A stretch of DNA of 64,000 nucleotides. Source: Floricoccus penangensis (GTDB lineage Bacteria; Bacillota; Bacilli; Lactobacillales; Streptococcaceae). Positions 43,784-53,685 of this stretch are shown one piece after another; position 1 is the stretch's first letter, and each line of letters begins with the position of its first letter. The notes under the pieces were generated by a model. It was not told the DNA's origin, ran no database searches, and saw only the letters and a program-made list of their open reading frames with translations. The DNA lies in NCBI RefSeq assembly GCF_001832885.1, contig NZ_MKIQ01000023.1, positions 1 to 64,000 on the forward strand, in the 5' to 3' direction. The translations under genes and the position numbers were made by a program.

Positions 43784-44959
43784 TTAATGATTTTTCTTTT
43801 TCGCAAATGATACAAGAATTATAGCAATAATCACTAAAACCATTCCCATCAATGGAGTGAACTGAAGTCCAAAAGTTGATGTAGTCTTAGCTCCAACTGT
43901 CGAACCAAGACTAATCCCTATATTAAAGGCTGCTATATTGAAAGCTGAAGCAAGTGTAATATCTTTAGGAACAAATTGTTCAGCCAGTTGAACTACGTAA
44001 AGTTGTAAACCAGGTACATTCATGAAAGCGAAAAGTCCTAATAAGAGAACTGAAACTGTTCCAATTATCATATTGGTTGATAATATGGCAAAATACATAA
44101 AGCAAAGGCTGATAGCAAGGGCAATAAACATTTTGAAAAGAACATTTAGGGTGTTTTTGTTGGCAAGTTTGCCACCTATTGTATTGCCAATGGCTACCAT
44201 GATTCCGTAGACAACTAGAATTATGACGATTGCAGAGTCCGAATAACCAAAATATCTTTCAAGTATTGGAGAGATGTAAGTGTAAACCGCAAAAGTACCA
44301 CCATATCCAAGTGCAGTAATTAAAAATGAAATTACTAAAGGTTTATTAGTGAAAATACGCTTAATTCCCAGTAAATCAACCTTTCCTGGAATTGGAAGAT
44401 TAGTCGGTACTAAAAACAAGCTTGCTAAAAGTCCGATAAATCCAATGACAGCAATAAAAATAAATGACATATTCCAACTAGTTTGTTGACCAATATATGT
44501 TCCTAGTGGCACACCAGTTACAGTGGCAACAGTCAAACCAGTAAACATTATTGCAATGGCGCTAGCACGTCTTGATTCGTCAACAACGTCAGCGGCAATT
44601 ACGGTAGATACTGACATAAAAATGCCATGAGCAAGTGATGAAACTATTCTTCCTATTAAAAGAATTGAGAATGTTGGTGCAAATGCTGCAATTAGATTAC
44701 CTAAAATGAAGGTAATCATAATAGCAAGCATGAGAACTTTACGATTCCACTTACCTGTTAAAATTGTTAAAAGTGGGGCACCAATAGTTACACCCAAAGC
44801 ATAGAGAGAAACAGTCAGACCAGCTTGATCAAGAGAAACTTTAAAGCTATCAACAATCATTGGTAATAAACCGACACTTATAAATTCCGTAGAGCCAATA
44901 GCAAAAGCATTGATAGCAAGTGCTAAGAGCGTTAAATTAGATGAAATTTTCTTATCCAT
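43784..44959 (-). CDS. MFS transporter of the DHA1 drug-efflux type
   Basis: 391 residues, twelve hydrophobic segments. N-terminal LALAINAFAIGSTEFISVGLLPMIVDSF (the TEF motif of the AraJ/NepI/Cml branch), the inter-TM2/3 loop TGKWNRKVLMLAI (motif A region), and motif C-like VATVTGVPLGTYIGQQTSW. These proteins export drugs, sugars or nucleosides; substrate not evident. Divergent from an HxlR regulator that probably controls it. Confidence 0.87.
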   Translation of the reverse strand: MDKKISSNLTLLALAINAFAIGSTEFISVGLLPMIVDSFKVSLDQAGLTVSLYALGVTIGAPLLTILTGKWNRKVLMLAIMITFILGNLIAAFAPTFSILLIGRIVSSLAHGIFMSVSTVIAADVVDESRRASAIAIMFTGLTVATVTGVPLGTYIGQQTSWNMSFIFIAVIGFIGLLASLFLVPTNLPIPGKVDLLGIKRIFTNKPLVISFLITALGYGGTFAVYTYISPILERYFGYSDSAIVIILVVYGIMVAIGNTIGGKLANKNTLNVLFKMFIALAISLCFMYFAILSTNMIIGTVSVLLLGLFAFMNVPGLQLYVVQLAEQFVPKDITLASAFNIAAFNIGISLGSTVGAKTTSTFGLQFTPLMGMVLVIIAIILVSFAKKKNH

Positions 44960-45024
44960 AAGACCTCCAAAAAATAGTAGTAATTCAAGAAAATTTATTA
45001 TATACTCTGACTATATATTATGGA

Positions 45025-45053
45025 AGTACCGACTTTAAAGTAATGTAGGTACT
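45025..45053. promoter_or_regulatory. Nested inverted repeats between the MFS gene and hxlR-like gene
   Basis: AGTACC (45025-45030) and GGTACT (45048-45053) form an inverted repeat, with the palindrome ACTTTAAAGT (45032-45041) inside. HxlR regulators usually bind such sites in divergent promoters. Confidence 0.55.
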
Positions 45054-45086
45054 AAAAAGTAAGTTTTGTATGAACAAAGGAGCTAT

Positions 45087-45446
45087 ATGGAAAATAAATT
45101 TTATAATATAGGTGTAGAAGCTACTATGGATGTAATTGGTGGTAAATGGAAGCCAATTATTTTATGTAATTTGAGACACGGAGCTATGCGACCAAGTGAT
45201 TTGATGAGACAAATACCAAATATTAGCCAAAAAATGTTAACCCAACAGTTAAGGGAGTTGGAACAAGATCATATGATAGAGAGGAAAATCTATAATGTAG
45301 TTCCGCCAAAAGTTGAGTATTCTTTAAGTGAATATGGTCTAACTTTATCGCATATACTTGATCAGTTGTGCTCGTGGGGTGAAAATCATGTAATTCATTT
45401 ACAGGAAGAAGGTAAAAAAGTTAATTTAAAGAGCTTTGGAGATTGA
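45087..45446 (+). CDS. HxlR-family winged-helix regulator
   Basis: 119 residues. The HxlR fold runs through GVEATMDVIGGKWKPIILCNLRHGAMRPSDLMRQIPNISQKMLTQQLRELEQDHMIERKIYNVVPPKVEYSLSEYG. It has a Cys at about residue 29 (ILCNLR), where some HxlR proteins sense reactive electrophiles. Start at 45087 with AAAGGAG; the frame from 45066 uses TTG without support. Divergent from the MFS gene, its probable target. The stop overlaps the rpsU -35. Confidence 0.9.
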   Translation: MENKFYNIGVEATMDVIGGKWKPIILCNLRHGAMRPSDLMRQIPNISQKMLTQQLRELEQDHMIERKIYNVVPPKVEYSLSEYGLTLSHILDQLCSWGENHVIHLQEEGKKVNLKSFGD

Positions 45447-45471
45447 CAGCCACTATTAATTCTGTTAATAT
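45443..45471 (+). promoter_or_regulatory. Promoter of rpsU
   Basis: Consensus -35 TTGACA (45443-45448), 17-base spacer, TAATAT (45466-45471). It begins at the hxlR-like stop codon. Confidence 0.65.
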
Positions 45472-45524
45472 AATGTTTGTGCGTTTCAGACGCAGAAATT
45501 AGAAACGGGAATGGGGTGAAAAAT

Positions 45525-45701
45525 ATGTCAAAAACTGTAGTTCGTAAAAATGAATCTCTTGATGATGCTCTTCGTCGTTTCAAACGTTCTGTAACAAAAG
45601 CTGGAACACTTCAAGAAGCTCGCAAACGTGAGCACTACGAAAAACCTTCTGTTAAACGTAAACGTAAATCAGAAGCAGCTCGTAAACGTAAAAAATTCTA
45701 A
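45525..45701 (+). CDS. rpsU: 30S ribosomal protein S21
   Basis: 58 residues, the usual length. [27 protein letters not shown] leads and the C-terminus is strongly basic ([15 protein letters not shown]). S21 joins the 30S platform and helps Shine-Dalgarno-dependent initiation. The start at 45525 follows GGGGTGA. The codon use (CGT, AAA, GAA) is that of a highly expressed gene. A terminator follows. Confidence 0.97.
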   Translation: MSKTVVRKNESLDDALRRFKRSVTKAGTLQEARKREHYEKPSVKRKRKSEAARKRKKF

Positions 45702-45725
45702 TCATTGAAATTTCTTGATGATTTT

Positions 45726-45752
45726 AAAAGGTATCCATTGGATGCCTTTTTT
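45726..45752 (+). terminator. Terminator of rpsU
   Basis: AAAAGGTATCC (45726-45736) pairs with GGATGCCTTTT (45740-45750), one G:U, then T. Confidence 0.9.
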
Positions 45753-45899
45753 ATTTTATATTTACAACAAGTTTACACCACATAAATCCTCTATTTATAA
45801 GGTGCCACATATTGTGGATGGCTAATTTTTATAATGTTAGTTTACTTGTCTAGCTAATAGGATATACTAAACATATAATCATTTTGGAGAGGAAACATC

Positions 45900-46640
45900 A
45901 TGGCAATTGGTAATAAGATAAAAGAGGAAAGATTAAAAAGTAATTTAACCCAAGAAGAGCTGTCAAAAATATTGAATGTATCAAGGACAGCTGTTTCAAA
46001 CTGGGAGGTGGGTCGTAATTATCCTGATCTTGATACTCTTGTAGAAATTAGCAATTATTTTGATATTTCTCTTGATAAATTAATCAAGGAGGACACCGAA
46101 GTGGTTAAAGATGCAAGGAAGAAGACTAAACTCAGAAAATTTTTCAAGTGGACGACAATTATATTATTGCTAATTATAGTGTCGTACATAGGTATGAATT
46201 ATAAGCTAAGAAGTGATGAGCAGCGATATAGAACTAATTTGGTTGAAAACCATTGGCAATTAGTGAAGACAGATTTGTATACAGACGATAACGCATATAT
46301 TTTAAGAGATGGCCAATATGAATATTGGACTTATATACTCCCAGTAGGGATTATAGGTGTTCCGCTGGAAGAAATGAAGGTGTCTATCATTACACACAGA
46401 AATAATAGAGAACAGGTTGTTGACGTTAGGGATAATTGTACCGAGGTTATTATTAATCCTTCAGATGGAAATAATTCCTACTCAGTAATAGTTGATAATG
46501 ACTTAAAGATAATAGAAAAAGACATATCTTCATCTAAGAAAAAAGAAGCTGAACAATATATAAGTAAAAATCAAAAAGAATTTAAAGAGACTATAGAAGC
46601 AACAAAAGGCAAATTAAAACAAATTACAGGAAAAAAATAA
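45900..46640 (+). CDS. XRE-family regulator with membrane anchor (paralogue 2)
   Basis: 246 residues. HTH_3 domain at 1-62 (IKEERLKSNLTQEELSKILNVSRTAVSNWEVGRNYPD), nearly the same as in the protein at 30968-31588, then a basic linker, one membrane segment (about 80-98, WTTIILLLIIVSYIGMNYK) and an external domain of about 145 residues with YRTNLVENHWQLVKTDLYTDDNAYILRDG. The C-terminal domain is unlike that of paralogue 1, suggesting a different signal. GGAGAGG ribosome-binding site. Targets unknown. Confidence 0.82.
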   Translation: MAIGNKIKEERLKSNLTQEELSKILNVSRTAVSNWEVGRNYPDLDTLVEISNYFDISLDKLIKEDTEVVKDARKKTKLRKFFKWTTIILLLIIVSYIGMNYKLRSDEQRYRTNLVENHWQLVKTDLYTDDNAYILRDGQYEYWTYILPVGIIGVPLEEMKVSIITHRNNREQVVDVRDNCTEVIINPSDGNNSYSVIVDNDLKIIEKDISSSKKKEAEQYISKNQKEFKETIEATKGKLKQITGKK

Positions 46641-46671
46641 GGTAGTTGGGAAATTTTCCCAACTGCCTTTC
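46641..46671 (+). terminator. Terminator of XRE paralogue 2
   Basis: GGTAGTTGGGAAA (46641-46653) is complementary to TTTCCCAACTGCC (46655-46667), then TTTC. The usable loop is the central A/T run. Confidence 0.8.
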
Positions 46672-46683
46672 TATATAATATTA

Positions 46684-46977
46684 TGCGAGCTGTTTCAAGA
46701 CCTGACCAGTCGTCTCGTCACTTCTTATTGTCGTGATTTTGCTACCAAATTTTCCATAGAGCTTCGCAAACGGCTTTGACTTTCGTCAAAGTGAATGAAC
46801 CATTTGCTTGACTCTATTTCAAAATTTAACCGGTAGGCTCAATCACTTCTTAATTGTCGTGCCTTAACTCCTAGATTTTTCTCACAAGTACGCTCACAGC
46901 TTAAAACTTCGTTTTAAGTAAATAAACTGCAAGCTAGCTTGTTTTCAAAATCTGACCAGTCGTTTCGTCACTTCTTT
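46684..46977 (-). repeat. Hairpin-rich intergenic repeat element, copy 2
   Basis: On the minus strand AAGAAGTGA occurs three times at exactly 125-bp spacing (46968-46976, 46843-46851, 46718-46726), each preceded or joined by CACGACAA. The first and last are followed by CGA-ACGACTGGTCAG. Each 125-bp unit encloses a hairpin, for example CTTTGACGAAAGTCAAAG and CTTAAAACGAAGTTTTAAG. The element starts two bases after the argS stop codon. It shares modules with 27694-28060, including CTTGTgAGAAAAATCT. Confidence 0.8.
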
Positions 46978-48669
46978 TTACATCTCTTCTGGTGCTTCTA
47001 CTCCAAGGAGTCTTAGTGATTCTTTTATTACTGTTGCTGTTGAGTCTGCTAAGGCAAGACGTGCTTGCAATCCTTCGTTTTCTTCTAATATTCTAACGTG
47101 GGCATAGTATTTATTAAATGCTTGAGCCAGGTTAATTACATATTTAGAAATTACAGAAGGTTCGTACTTGTCAGCAGCACGTTTAATGACATTAGGGAAG
47201 TCTTGGAGTAATTTAACAATTTCCCAAGAGTCTGAGTCGTTAAAATCAATCTCAACATCTGATTGAGCCTTGTAATCTGCTTTTCTTAAGATTGATTGAA
47301 TACGGGCATAAGTATATTGTACATATGGTCCTGTTTCGCCTTCAAAGCTTAACATTTCTTCAAGGTTGAAGTCATAACCATTTGTACGCTCATTTTTAAG
47401 ATCATAGAACTTAATAGCTCCTACACCAACCTGGTGAGCTACACGTTCTTTATTAGGTAGATCAGGATTTTTAGCATTGATTTGAGCAAGAGCACGTTCA
47501 ATTGCTTCGTCCATTGTAGGTTCTAAGCGGATGATGTTACCTTTACGAGTTGAAAGTTTTTTACCATCACGAGTTACTAGACCAAATGATACATGTTCGA
47601 TGTCATCGGCCCAATCATAGCCCATTTTCTTAAGTACTGCTTTAAGTTGTTTGAAGTGACCAGTTTGTTCACCACCTACAACATATAAAGACTTAGCAAA
47701 GTCGTAGTTATCTTTACGATATTTGGCAGCTGCTATATCACGAGTAATGTATAAAGTTGCACCATCTGATTTTTTGATAAGAGCAGGATTCAGTCCCTCG
47801 TCGTCAAGATCTACAATAGTAGCACCTTGAGATTCTTCAAGTAATCCTTTATCTTCTAAAATTTGCACAACGGCATCCATTTTATCATTGTAAAATGCTT
47901 CACCATTGTATGAATCAAAATCAACGTCCATCTTATTATATAGGCGATTGAATTCTTCTAATGATTCATCACGGAACCATTTCCATAGAGATAAAGCTTC
48001 TTCATCACCATCTTCAAGTTTTCTGAACCAAGCACGCGCTTCTTCATCAATCTCAGGATTAGTCTCAGCTTCTTCATTGATACGAACATATAATTTCAAA
48101 AGCTCATCAATTGGATTTTCGCGTACAGCTTCTTCATTACCATATTTTTTGTAGGCTACAATCAGCATACCAAATTGTTTACCCCAGTCACCTAAATGGT
48201 TGATACGGACAGGAGTATAACCAATTTTTTGGTAAATGTTAGCAAGAGCGTCACCAATAACAGTTGAACGTAAGTGCCCAATAGAGAATGGTTTAGCAAT
48301 GTTAGGGCTAGACATATCAATAGTCACTTTAGCTCCGTGGCCAATATTTTGGTCACCGTAGTGTTCTTTTTCCCCAACTACTTGGTCAACAACCTTAGTA
48401 GACACACTATTCTTATCTAAGAAGAAGTTAACATATGGTCCAGTAGCAACAACTTTTTCCAAACCATCAGTATTAATCTTTTCAGCAAGATCACTGGCTA
48501 TAGCCTGTGGAGCCATATGCCTCGTTTTTGCTAGGGTAAAAGCAGGAAAAGCAATATCACCCATATCTGAATTTTTTGGTTTTTCTAGTAAATTTAATAT
48601 ATCATCAAGCGAAAGTTCGCCATCAAGAGCTGTATAAATTTTCTCAGCAATTAATTTTTTGTCGTTCAT
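46978..48669 (-). CDS. argS: Arginyl-tRNA synthetase
   Basis: 563 residues, class I synthetase. The HIGH-type motif is in [17 protein letters not shown], and the KMSK-type segment is [15 protein letters not shown]-terminal tRNA D-loop-binding Add-1 domain (about 1-110) and a C-terminal DALR domain (about 440-563) with [39 protein letters not shown]. The family ending is intact. Divergent from arcA; no T-box leader is visible in the 230-bp gap. The repeat element follows its stop codon. Confidence 0.97.
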   Translation of the reverse strand: MNDKKLIAEKIYTALDGELSLDDILNLLEKPKNSDMGDIAFPAFTLAKTRHMAPQAIASDLAEKINTDGLEKVVATGPYVNFFLDKNSVSTKVVDQVVGEKEHYGDQNIGHGAKVTIDMSSPNIAKPFSIGHLRSTVIGDALANIYQKIGYTPVRINHLGDWGKQFGMLIVAYKKYGNEEAVRENPIDELLKLYVRINEEAETNPEIDEEARAWFRKLEDGDEEALSLWKWFRDESLEEFNRLYNKMDVDFDSYNGEAFYNDKMDAVVQILEDKGLLEESQGATIVDLDDEGLNPALIKKSDGATLYITRDIAAAKYRKDNYDFAKSLYVVGGEQTGHFKQLKAVLKKMGYDWADDIEHVSFGLVTRDGKKLSTRKGNIIRLEPTMDEAIERALAQINAKNPDLPNKERVAHQVGVGAIKFYDLKNERTNGYDFNLEEMLSFEGETGPYVQYTYARIQSILRKADYKAQSDVEIDFNDSDSWEIVKLLQDFPNVIKRAADKYEPSVISKYVINLAQAFNKYYAHVRILEENEGLQARLALADSTATVIKESLRLLGVEAPEEM

Positions 48670-48901
48670 TATATATCTCCTAATTTTTGCTTAGCTAGAA
48701 ACATTATAGCACAAAAGACTTTTGATTTTAAGATTCTTTACCTTCACTTATGTTTAATTATTCGAAAAGTTCTTATAAAATACATACTCCAAAGATATTA
48801 AATAATTTATAAAATATTTTAAATATTTGGAACAATAATATATAATACTTTTTAACAAAGATGTTAATGTGTTCAATTGTAAGGAGAGGATTTGGAATTA
48901 T

Positions 48902-50119
48902 ATGAATGAGATAAATGTATATTCGGAAATCGGTAAGCTAAAAACGGTCTTACTTCATCGACCTGGTAGAGAACTTGAAAATTTAACACCTGATTATTTG
49001 GATGAGCTGTTATTTGATGATATTCCATACTTAAAACAAGCACAAGTAGAGCATGATAATTTTGCAAATCTTTTAAGATCAAAAGGTATAGAAGTCCTAT
49101 ATTTAGAAAATTTAGCAGCAGAGTCTCTTATTAATGAGGAAGTAAAGGAACAGTTTATTGATCAATTCTTGTATGAAGCAAAAATTAAAGATGATCATAA
49201 TAGGAAACTTTTAAAAGATTTTTTTCTTAATATTTCTGATATGCAAAAGCTAATTGACTTAACAATGGCTGGGATTTCAAAGAGTGATTTGGATTTTGAG
49301 GAAGATTCTTTCTCTGACAAAAAAGAAAGAGACAATTTATTTTTTGTCGCTCCCATGCCAAACCTATACTTTACAAGAGATAATTTTTCTTCGATAGGTA
49401 AAGGGATTTCCTTGAATAAAATGAATTCCGAGACTAGGAATCGGGAAACAATTTATGGGCAATATATATTTGATTTTCATCCACGTTTCTCCAAGAAAGA
49501 CATCCCTAGATTATATGATAGGAGAGCAAAAACAAGTATTGAAGGAGGAGATCAATTAATTCTTTCTAAAGAAGTAATTGCTGTTGGAGTCTCTGAAAGG
49601 ACAATGCTTCAGTCGGTTAAGGATTTTGCACAAAATATTTTTAGAGAAGATATGGGATTTAAGAAAATATTGGCATTTGATATCGGAGAACATCGCAAAT
49701 TTATGCATTTAGATACTGTCTTTACTATGGTAGACTACAATAAATTTACTGTCCATCCTGAAATTGAAGATGAGCTAAAGGTTTATTCAATTATAGATAA
49801 TGATGGAGTGCTTGAAACCAGTGAAGAGTTAGATAGTCTTGAAAATATATTATGTAAATTTCTTAATTTAGAAGAGGTGATTTTACTGCGTTGTGGAGCA
49901 GGATGTGATGTTACTGCCGCAAGGGAACAATGGAATGATGCATCTAATACTTTAGCAATTGCTCCTGGTGAAGTTATTGTATACGATCGAAATCCTGTAA
50001 CAAATGAACATTTGAAAAAAGCTGGCATAAAACTAAATTATATACCTGGTAGTGAGCTGGTGCGAGGGCGTGGAGGACCTCGTTGTATGAGTATGCCACT
50101 TTTTCGAGAAGATATATAA
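48902..50119 (+). CDS. arcA: Arginine deiminase
   Basis: 405 residues. Hydrolyses arginine to citrulline and ammonia. Catalytic Cys395 is in [19 protein letters not shown] and [16 protein letters not shown] contain the Asp/His residues, and [14 protein letters not shown] the substrate loop. The start at 48902 follows AAGGAGAGGA with a rather long spacer of about 11 bases. TATAAT at 48841-48846 is the likely -10. It stands alone: no arcB, arcC or arcD is next to it in this window, unlike most arc operons. A terminator separates it from argR. Confidence 0.95.
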   Translation: MNEINVYSEIGKLKTVLLHRPGRELENLTPDYLDELLFDDIPYLKQAQVEHDNFANLLRSKGIEVLYLENLAAESLINEEVKEQFIDQFLYEAKIKDDHNRKLLKDFFLNISDMQKLIDLTMAGISKSDLDFEEDSFSDKKERDNLFFVAPMPNLYFTRDNFSSIGKGISLNKMNSETRNRETIYGQYIFDFHPRFSKKDIPRLYDRRAKTSIEGGDQLILSKEVIAVGVSERTMLQSVKDFAQNIFREDMGFKKILAFDIGEHRKFMHLDTVFTMVDYNKFTVHPEIEDELKVYSIIDNDGVLETSEELDSLENILCKFLNLEEVILLRCGAGCDVTAAREQWNDASNTLAIAPGEVIVYDRNPVTNEHLKKAGIKLNYIPGSELVRGRGGPRCMSMPLFREDI

Positions 50120-50150
50120 AAAAAGTCCAAAATTGATATTGGACTTTTTA
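50120..50150 (+). terminator. Terminator of arcA
   Basis: AAAAAGTCCAA (50120-50130) and TTGGACTTTTT (50139-50149) form an eleven-pair stem with an eight-base loop. Confidence 0.9.
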
Positions 50151-50155
50151 TGATG

Positions 50156-50184
50156 TTTATAAAATGTATAAAATTTAGTATAAT
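50156..50184 (+). promoter_or_regulatory. Promoter of argR, predicting a leaderless transcript
   Basis: TTTATA (50156-50161), 17-base spacer, TATAAT (50179-50184). ATG at 50192 lies 7 bases after the hexamer and has no Shine-Dalgarno sequence. The AT-rich half-sites ATGTATAAAAT and AGTATAATTATA here could be ARG boxes for self-regulation. Confidence 0.6.
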
Positions 50185-50191
50185 TATAAGT

Positions 50192-50644
50192 ATGAAAAAA
50201 ATTGAAAGACATGAACTTATTAAGCAATTAATAAGAGAAAATAGAATTGAAACTCAAGAAGGATTGAGCCGTCAATTAGCTGAAAATGGGGCTGTAACAA
50301 CTCAAGCTACTCTATCTAGGGACATTAGAGAGCTGGGTATTATAAAAAGCAGAACAGCTGAAGGTTCTTTTTACGTATTATTAGATGAGCAGTCTAATAA
50401 TGTTGAGGACATAGCACAATCGTATCGTAACCATGTCCTCACAGTATCAAGTGTGATGTTTATGGTAGTTGTACACACACGTTTATCAGAAGCAGATATT
50501 CTTGCTAATATTTTAGATGACAGTGAAAACCCAGGTATTTTAGGTACTCTCGCAGGAGCAGATACTCTTTTGATAACCTGTGCAAGCATTGAAGAAGCTC
50601 AAAAACTACATAATGAAATAAGTAAGGCAATTGATAATGAGTAA
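50192..50644 (+). CDS. argR: Arginine repressor ArgR
   Basis: 150 residues. N-terminal winged helix MKKIERHELIKQLIRENRIETQEGLSRQLAENGAVTTQATLSRDIRELGIIKSR, and a C-terminal oligomerisation and arginine-binding domain with NPGILGTLAGADTLLITC (GTxAGxD). The start at 50192 gives the usual ArgR N-terminus; the longer frame from 50150 runs into the terminator and promoter. It probably controls argDCJBF at 14752 and arcA next door. Overlaps ylbF by 8 bases. Confidence 0.94.
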   Translation: MKKIERHELIKQLIRENRIETQEGLSRQLAENGAVTTQATLSRDIRELGIIKSRTAEGSFYVLLDEQSNNVEDIAQSYRNHVLTVSSVMFMVVVHTRLSEADILANILDDSENPGILGTLAGADTLLITCASIEEAQKLHNEISKAIDNE

Positions 50645-51017
50645 GGAAGATTATGAGCTAGCTTTAGAACAATTACGTAATAAGGTTAGTGATATTGACT
50701 ATGTCCAAGAGTTTCAAAGGTTAGAAGAAATGATTAAGTCTGATAAGGAAATTTGGGCTCAGGAAGAAAAGATGAAAGATTTGCAAAAAGAGGGAATTCT
50801 TTTTCAAAAAATTGATAAGCACCAAGCATATGAAGCAACAATAGGAGAGGCACGTGCGATAGAAGAAGAACTTAATGCTAATCCATTAATAAGACAATAC
50901 CGTTCTAAGCTTGAAGACGTAAGCGACCTTTTGCAATATATTACTGGTGAGCTAGAAGACAGAATTAACAGTAGCTTACAGTTTATAGATGAGGAGGAAG
51001 AAGGTAATGGCAACTGA
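50637..51017 (+). CDS. YlbF/YmcA-family protein
   Basis: 126 residues, highly charged and helical: [53 protein letters not shown] and a [29 protein letters not shown] segment typical of the YlbF/YmcA (Ric) family. In Bacillus such proteins modulate RNase Y; in streptococci the gene lies, as here, between argR and mutS. Start at the ATG at 50637, overlapping argR by 8 bases, with TAAGG upstream. Overlaps mutS by 11 bases. Confidence 0.85.
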   Translation: MSKEDYELALEQLRNKVSDIDYVQEFQRLEEMIKSDKEIWAQEEKMKDLQKEGILFQKIDKHQAYEATIGEARAIEEELNANPLIRQYRSKLEDVSDLLQYITGELEDRINSSLQFIDEEEEGNGN

Positions 51018-53595
51018 AAAATTATCACCAGGGATGCAGCAATATTTAGAAATTAAGGCTGACTACCCCGATGCTTTTCTTCTATTTAGAATGGGTGATT
51101 TCTATGAATTATTCTATGATGATGCAGTGAATGCTGCTCAAATTCTTGAGCTTACATTAACGAGCCGTAATAAAAACGCTGATAATCCAATTCCAATGGC
51201 AGGGGTTCCTTATCACAGTGTACAGCAATATATTGATAACTTGGTTGACCTCGGTCATAAGGTAGCAATTGCTGAGCAGATGGAAGATCCCAAGCAAGCT
51301 AAAGGGGTCGTAAAACGTGAAGTAGTTCAAGTAATAACTCCAGGTACAGCAGTAGATGCCCTTGATGCAGATAAAGAAAACAACTACCTTACGGCAGTTG
51401 ATTTTGATGGTTCTGTCTATGGATTCTCGTATATTGATTTAACGACTGGTGAGTTTTATGTAACGCAATTAACTGAGTTTGCTGATGTTATAAGTGAGGC
51501 AGCAAGCCTTCAGACTAAGGAAATATTATTTGGTTATGAAGCAACCGAAGGACAACTTGCTGAACTAACTGCAAGACTTAATGTCTTAGTTAGCAACCAG
51601 AAAACAATTATGGACAATATGGAGGAAGCTAGATTAATTCCCAGCATCCTACCATTAGTGGAAAAAAATGTTTCTCTTAAACTTTTAACTTATATTAAAG
51701 AAACACAAAAGAGAAATCTCAGCCATATTCAGGAAGTAAAAGTTTATGAAGTAACCGACTTCTTAAAGATGGATTATGCGACAAAAAAATCATTGGAACT
51801 TACTAGTAACTTTAAAACTGGTAAAAAACAAGGTACTTTACTGTGGCTTTTAGATGAAACTAAAACGGCCATGGGAACAAGAATGATGAAATCGTGGATT
51901 GATCGACCTCTGATTAAAAAAGAAAGAATTGAAAATCGTCAAAAGGTAGTTCAGGTATTTCTGGATAACTTTTTTGAACGAGTTGACTTAGTTGAATCAC
52001 TTAAAGGTGTGTATGATATTGAGCGTTTATCAAGTCGTATTTCATTTGGTAAGGCTACAGCACCTGACTTTTTACAGCTAAGAAATACCTTGTCTCAAGT
52101 TCCACAAATTAAAGCAATCTTAGAGGCTATTGCAGATCCAGCTTTGGATAATATAATCCAACATTTAAATGATATTCCAGAACTTAGAAGTCTTTTAGAA
52201 GAAAGTATTGCTGAAGATGCTCCAAGACTTTTGACAGAAGGTGGGGTAATCAAGGATGGCTATGATGAGAAACTTGACGAATATAGACAAACACTTCGTG
52301 AAGGGACAGCTTGGATTGCTGAACTTGAGGCGCGTGAACGTCAAAACTCAGGTATCAATGGGCTAAGAATTGATTATAATCGAAAGGATGGATACTACTT
52401 CCATGTGACTAATTCGAATCTAGATCAAGTCCCAGATTACTTTTTCCGTAAAGCTACTTTGAAAAATTCTGAGCGCTATGGTACAGAGGAACTTGCAAAG
52501 ATTGAAGGCAAGATGATTGAAGCTAGAGAAAAATCTTCAATTTATGAATATGATCTTTTTATGGCCATTCGTGATAGAGTAGAAGCATATATATCACAGG
52601 TTCAAGCTTTGGCTAAGACTATTGCAGGTCTTGACTGTTTACAAGCTCTAGCAGTCGTGGCTGAAACTTACCAATATGTGCGACCAAATCTCCAAGTGAA
52701 TGGGGCTACTATAAACATTGTTGATGGCCGTCATGCTGTTGTTGAGAAGGTTCTTGGTCGTCAGGAATACGTTCCTAATAATATTAATCTATCTAAAGAT
52801 GTCGAGATTCAATTAATTACAGGTCCCAATATGAGTGGTAAATCAACTTATATGCGTCAACTGGCTTTAACTGCAATTATGGCTCAATTAGGATCTTATG
52901 TTCCAGCTGAGTCAGCAACCTTGCCAATATTTGATGCCATATTTACACGTATTGGAGCAAGTGATGACTTAACGTCAGGACAATCAACATTTATGGTGGA
53001 AATGATGGAAGCCAATAATGCCCTTCGACTAGCTTCTAAAAATAGTCTTATTCTCTTTGATGAGCTTGGACGTGGAACGGCTACATATGATGGTATGGCT
53101 CTTGCTCAAGGAATTATTGAATATATCCACAATAATATCCATGCTAAAACACTATTTGCAACCCATTACCATGAGTTGACAGAACTTGACGATGAATTAA
53201 ATAGTTTAGAAAATGTCCATGTAGCAACGCTTGAACAAGATGGTGACGTGACTTTTCTCCATAAAATTGAAAATGGTCCTGCTGATAAATCATATGGGAT
53301 TCATGTAGCTAAAATCGCAGGACTCCCTAAAGAGTTATTAGCTCGTTCACAAGAAATTCTTGATAAGCTTGAAAATCAAGCACCTAGTCTACAAAATAAG
53401 GATGGTCTAGAAGATTTATCTCAAAGAAATATAGAAGTTGCAGAAGTTGTTAAAGAAGAAAGTGCTCAATTGGATTTATTTGGAGACTTTGGAGCAGATT
53501 CGAAATTGGTCAAAAAGCTCAGTGCTATTGATGTTATGAACCTAACTCCAATGGATGCCATGAATATAATATGGGAGCTTAAAAAAATGATATGA
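51007..53595 (+). CDS. mutS: DNA mismatch repair protein MutS
   Basis: 862 residues. The mismatch-recognition Phe-x-Glu is in [16 protein letters not shown] (FYE at about 38-40). Domains II-IV follow, with the connector and clamp. The ATPase has Walker [14 protein letters not shown] (about 617), Walker [12 protein letters not shown] and the ST-rich [13 protein letters not shown]. Start at 51007 with GGAGGAAGAAGG. It lies in the argR-ylbF-mutS unit. A second unit holds mutL 2.5 kb downstream, with four other genes in between. Confidence 0.98.
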   Translation: MATEKLSPGMQQYLEIKADYPDAFLLFRMGDFYELFYDDAVNAAQILELTLTSRNKNADNPIPMAGVPYHSVQQYIDNLVDLGHKVAIAEQMEDPKQAKGVVKREVVQVITPGTAVDALDADKENNYLTAVDFDGSVYGFSYIDLTTGEFYVTQLTEFADVISEAASLQTKEILFGYEATEGQLAELTARLNVLVSNQKTIMDNMEEARLIPSILPLVEKNVSLKLLTYIKETQKRNLSHIQEVKVYEVTDFLKMDYATKKSLELTSNFKTGKKQGTLLWLLDETKTAMGTRMMKSWIDRPLIKKERIENRQKVVQVFLDNFFERVDLVESLKGVYDIERLSSRISFGKATAPDFLQLRNTLSQVPQIKAILEAIADPALDNIIQHLNDIPELRSLLEESIAEDAPRLLTEGGVIKDGYDEKLDEYRQTLREGTAWIAELEARERQNSGINGLRIDYNRKDGYYFHVTNSNLDQVPDYFFRKATLKNSERYGTEELAKIEGKMIEAREKSSIYEYDLFMAIRDRVEAYISQVQALAKTIAGLDCLQALAVVAETYQYVRPNLQVNGATINIVDGRHAVVEKVLGRQEYVPNNINLSKDVEIQLITGPNMSGKSTYMRQLALTAIMAQLGSYVPAESATLPIFDAIFTRIGASDDLTSGQSTFMVEMMEANNALRLASKNSLILFDELGRGTATYDGMALAQGIIEYIHNNIHAKTLFATHYHELTELDDELNSLENVHVATLEQDGDVTFLHKIENGPADKSYGIHVAKIAGLPKELLARSQEILDKLENQAPSLQNKDGLEDLSQRNIEVAEVVKEESAQLDLFGDFGADSKLVKKLSAIDVMNLTPMDAMNIIWELKKMI

Positions 53596-53685
53596 AATTT
53601 AGCCTACCATTAGGTGTGAGTGCCTTGTGAGTAGTTCGAATTTATGCTATTATGAAACAAAAATTAGGAGAAAAAGGGGAGTATA

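Noticed and set aside
46684-46977. The 125-bp periodic repeats considered as a CRISPR array or integron attC sites
   Set aside because: Units are far too long for CRISPR repeats and spacers, no cas genes are present, and the conserved blocks do not match attC core sites; no integrase is nearby.
46684-46977. A minus-strand frame through the repeat ending in a Lys-Gln-Leu-Ala C-terminus
   Set aside because: It looks protein-like over about 30 codons but has no start or ribosome-binding site and lies across the repeat modules; treated as a by-product of the repeat.
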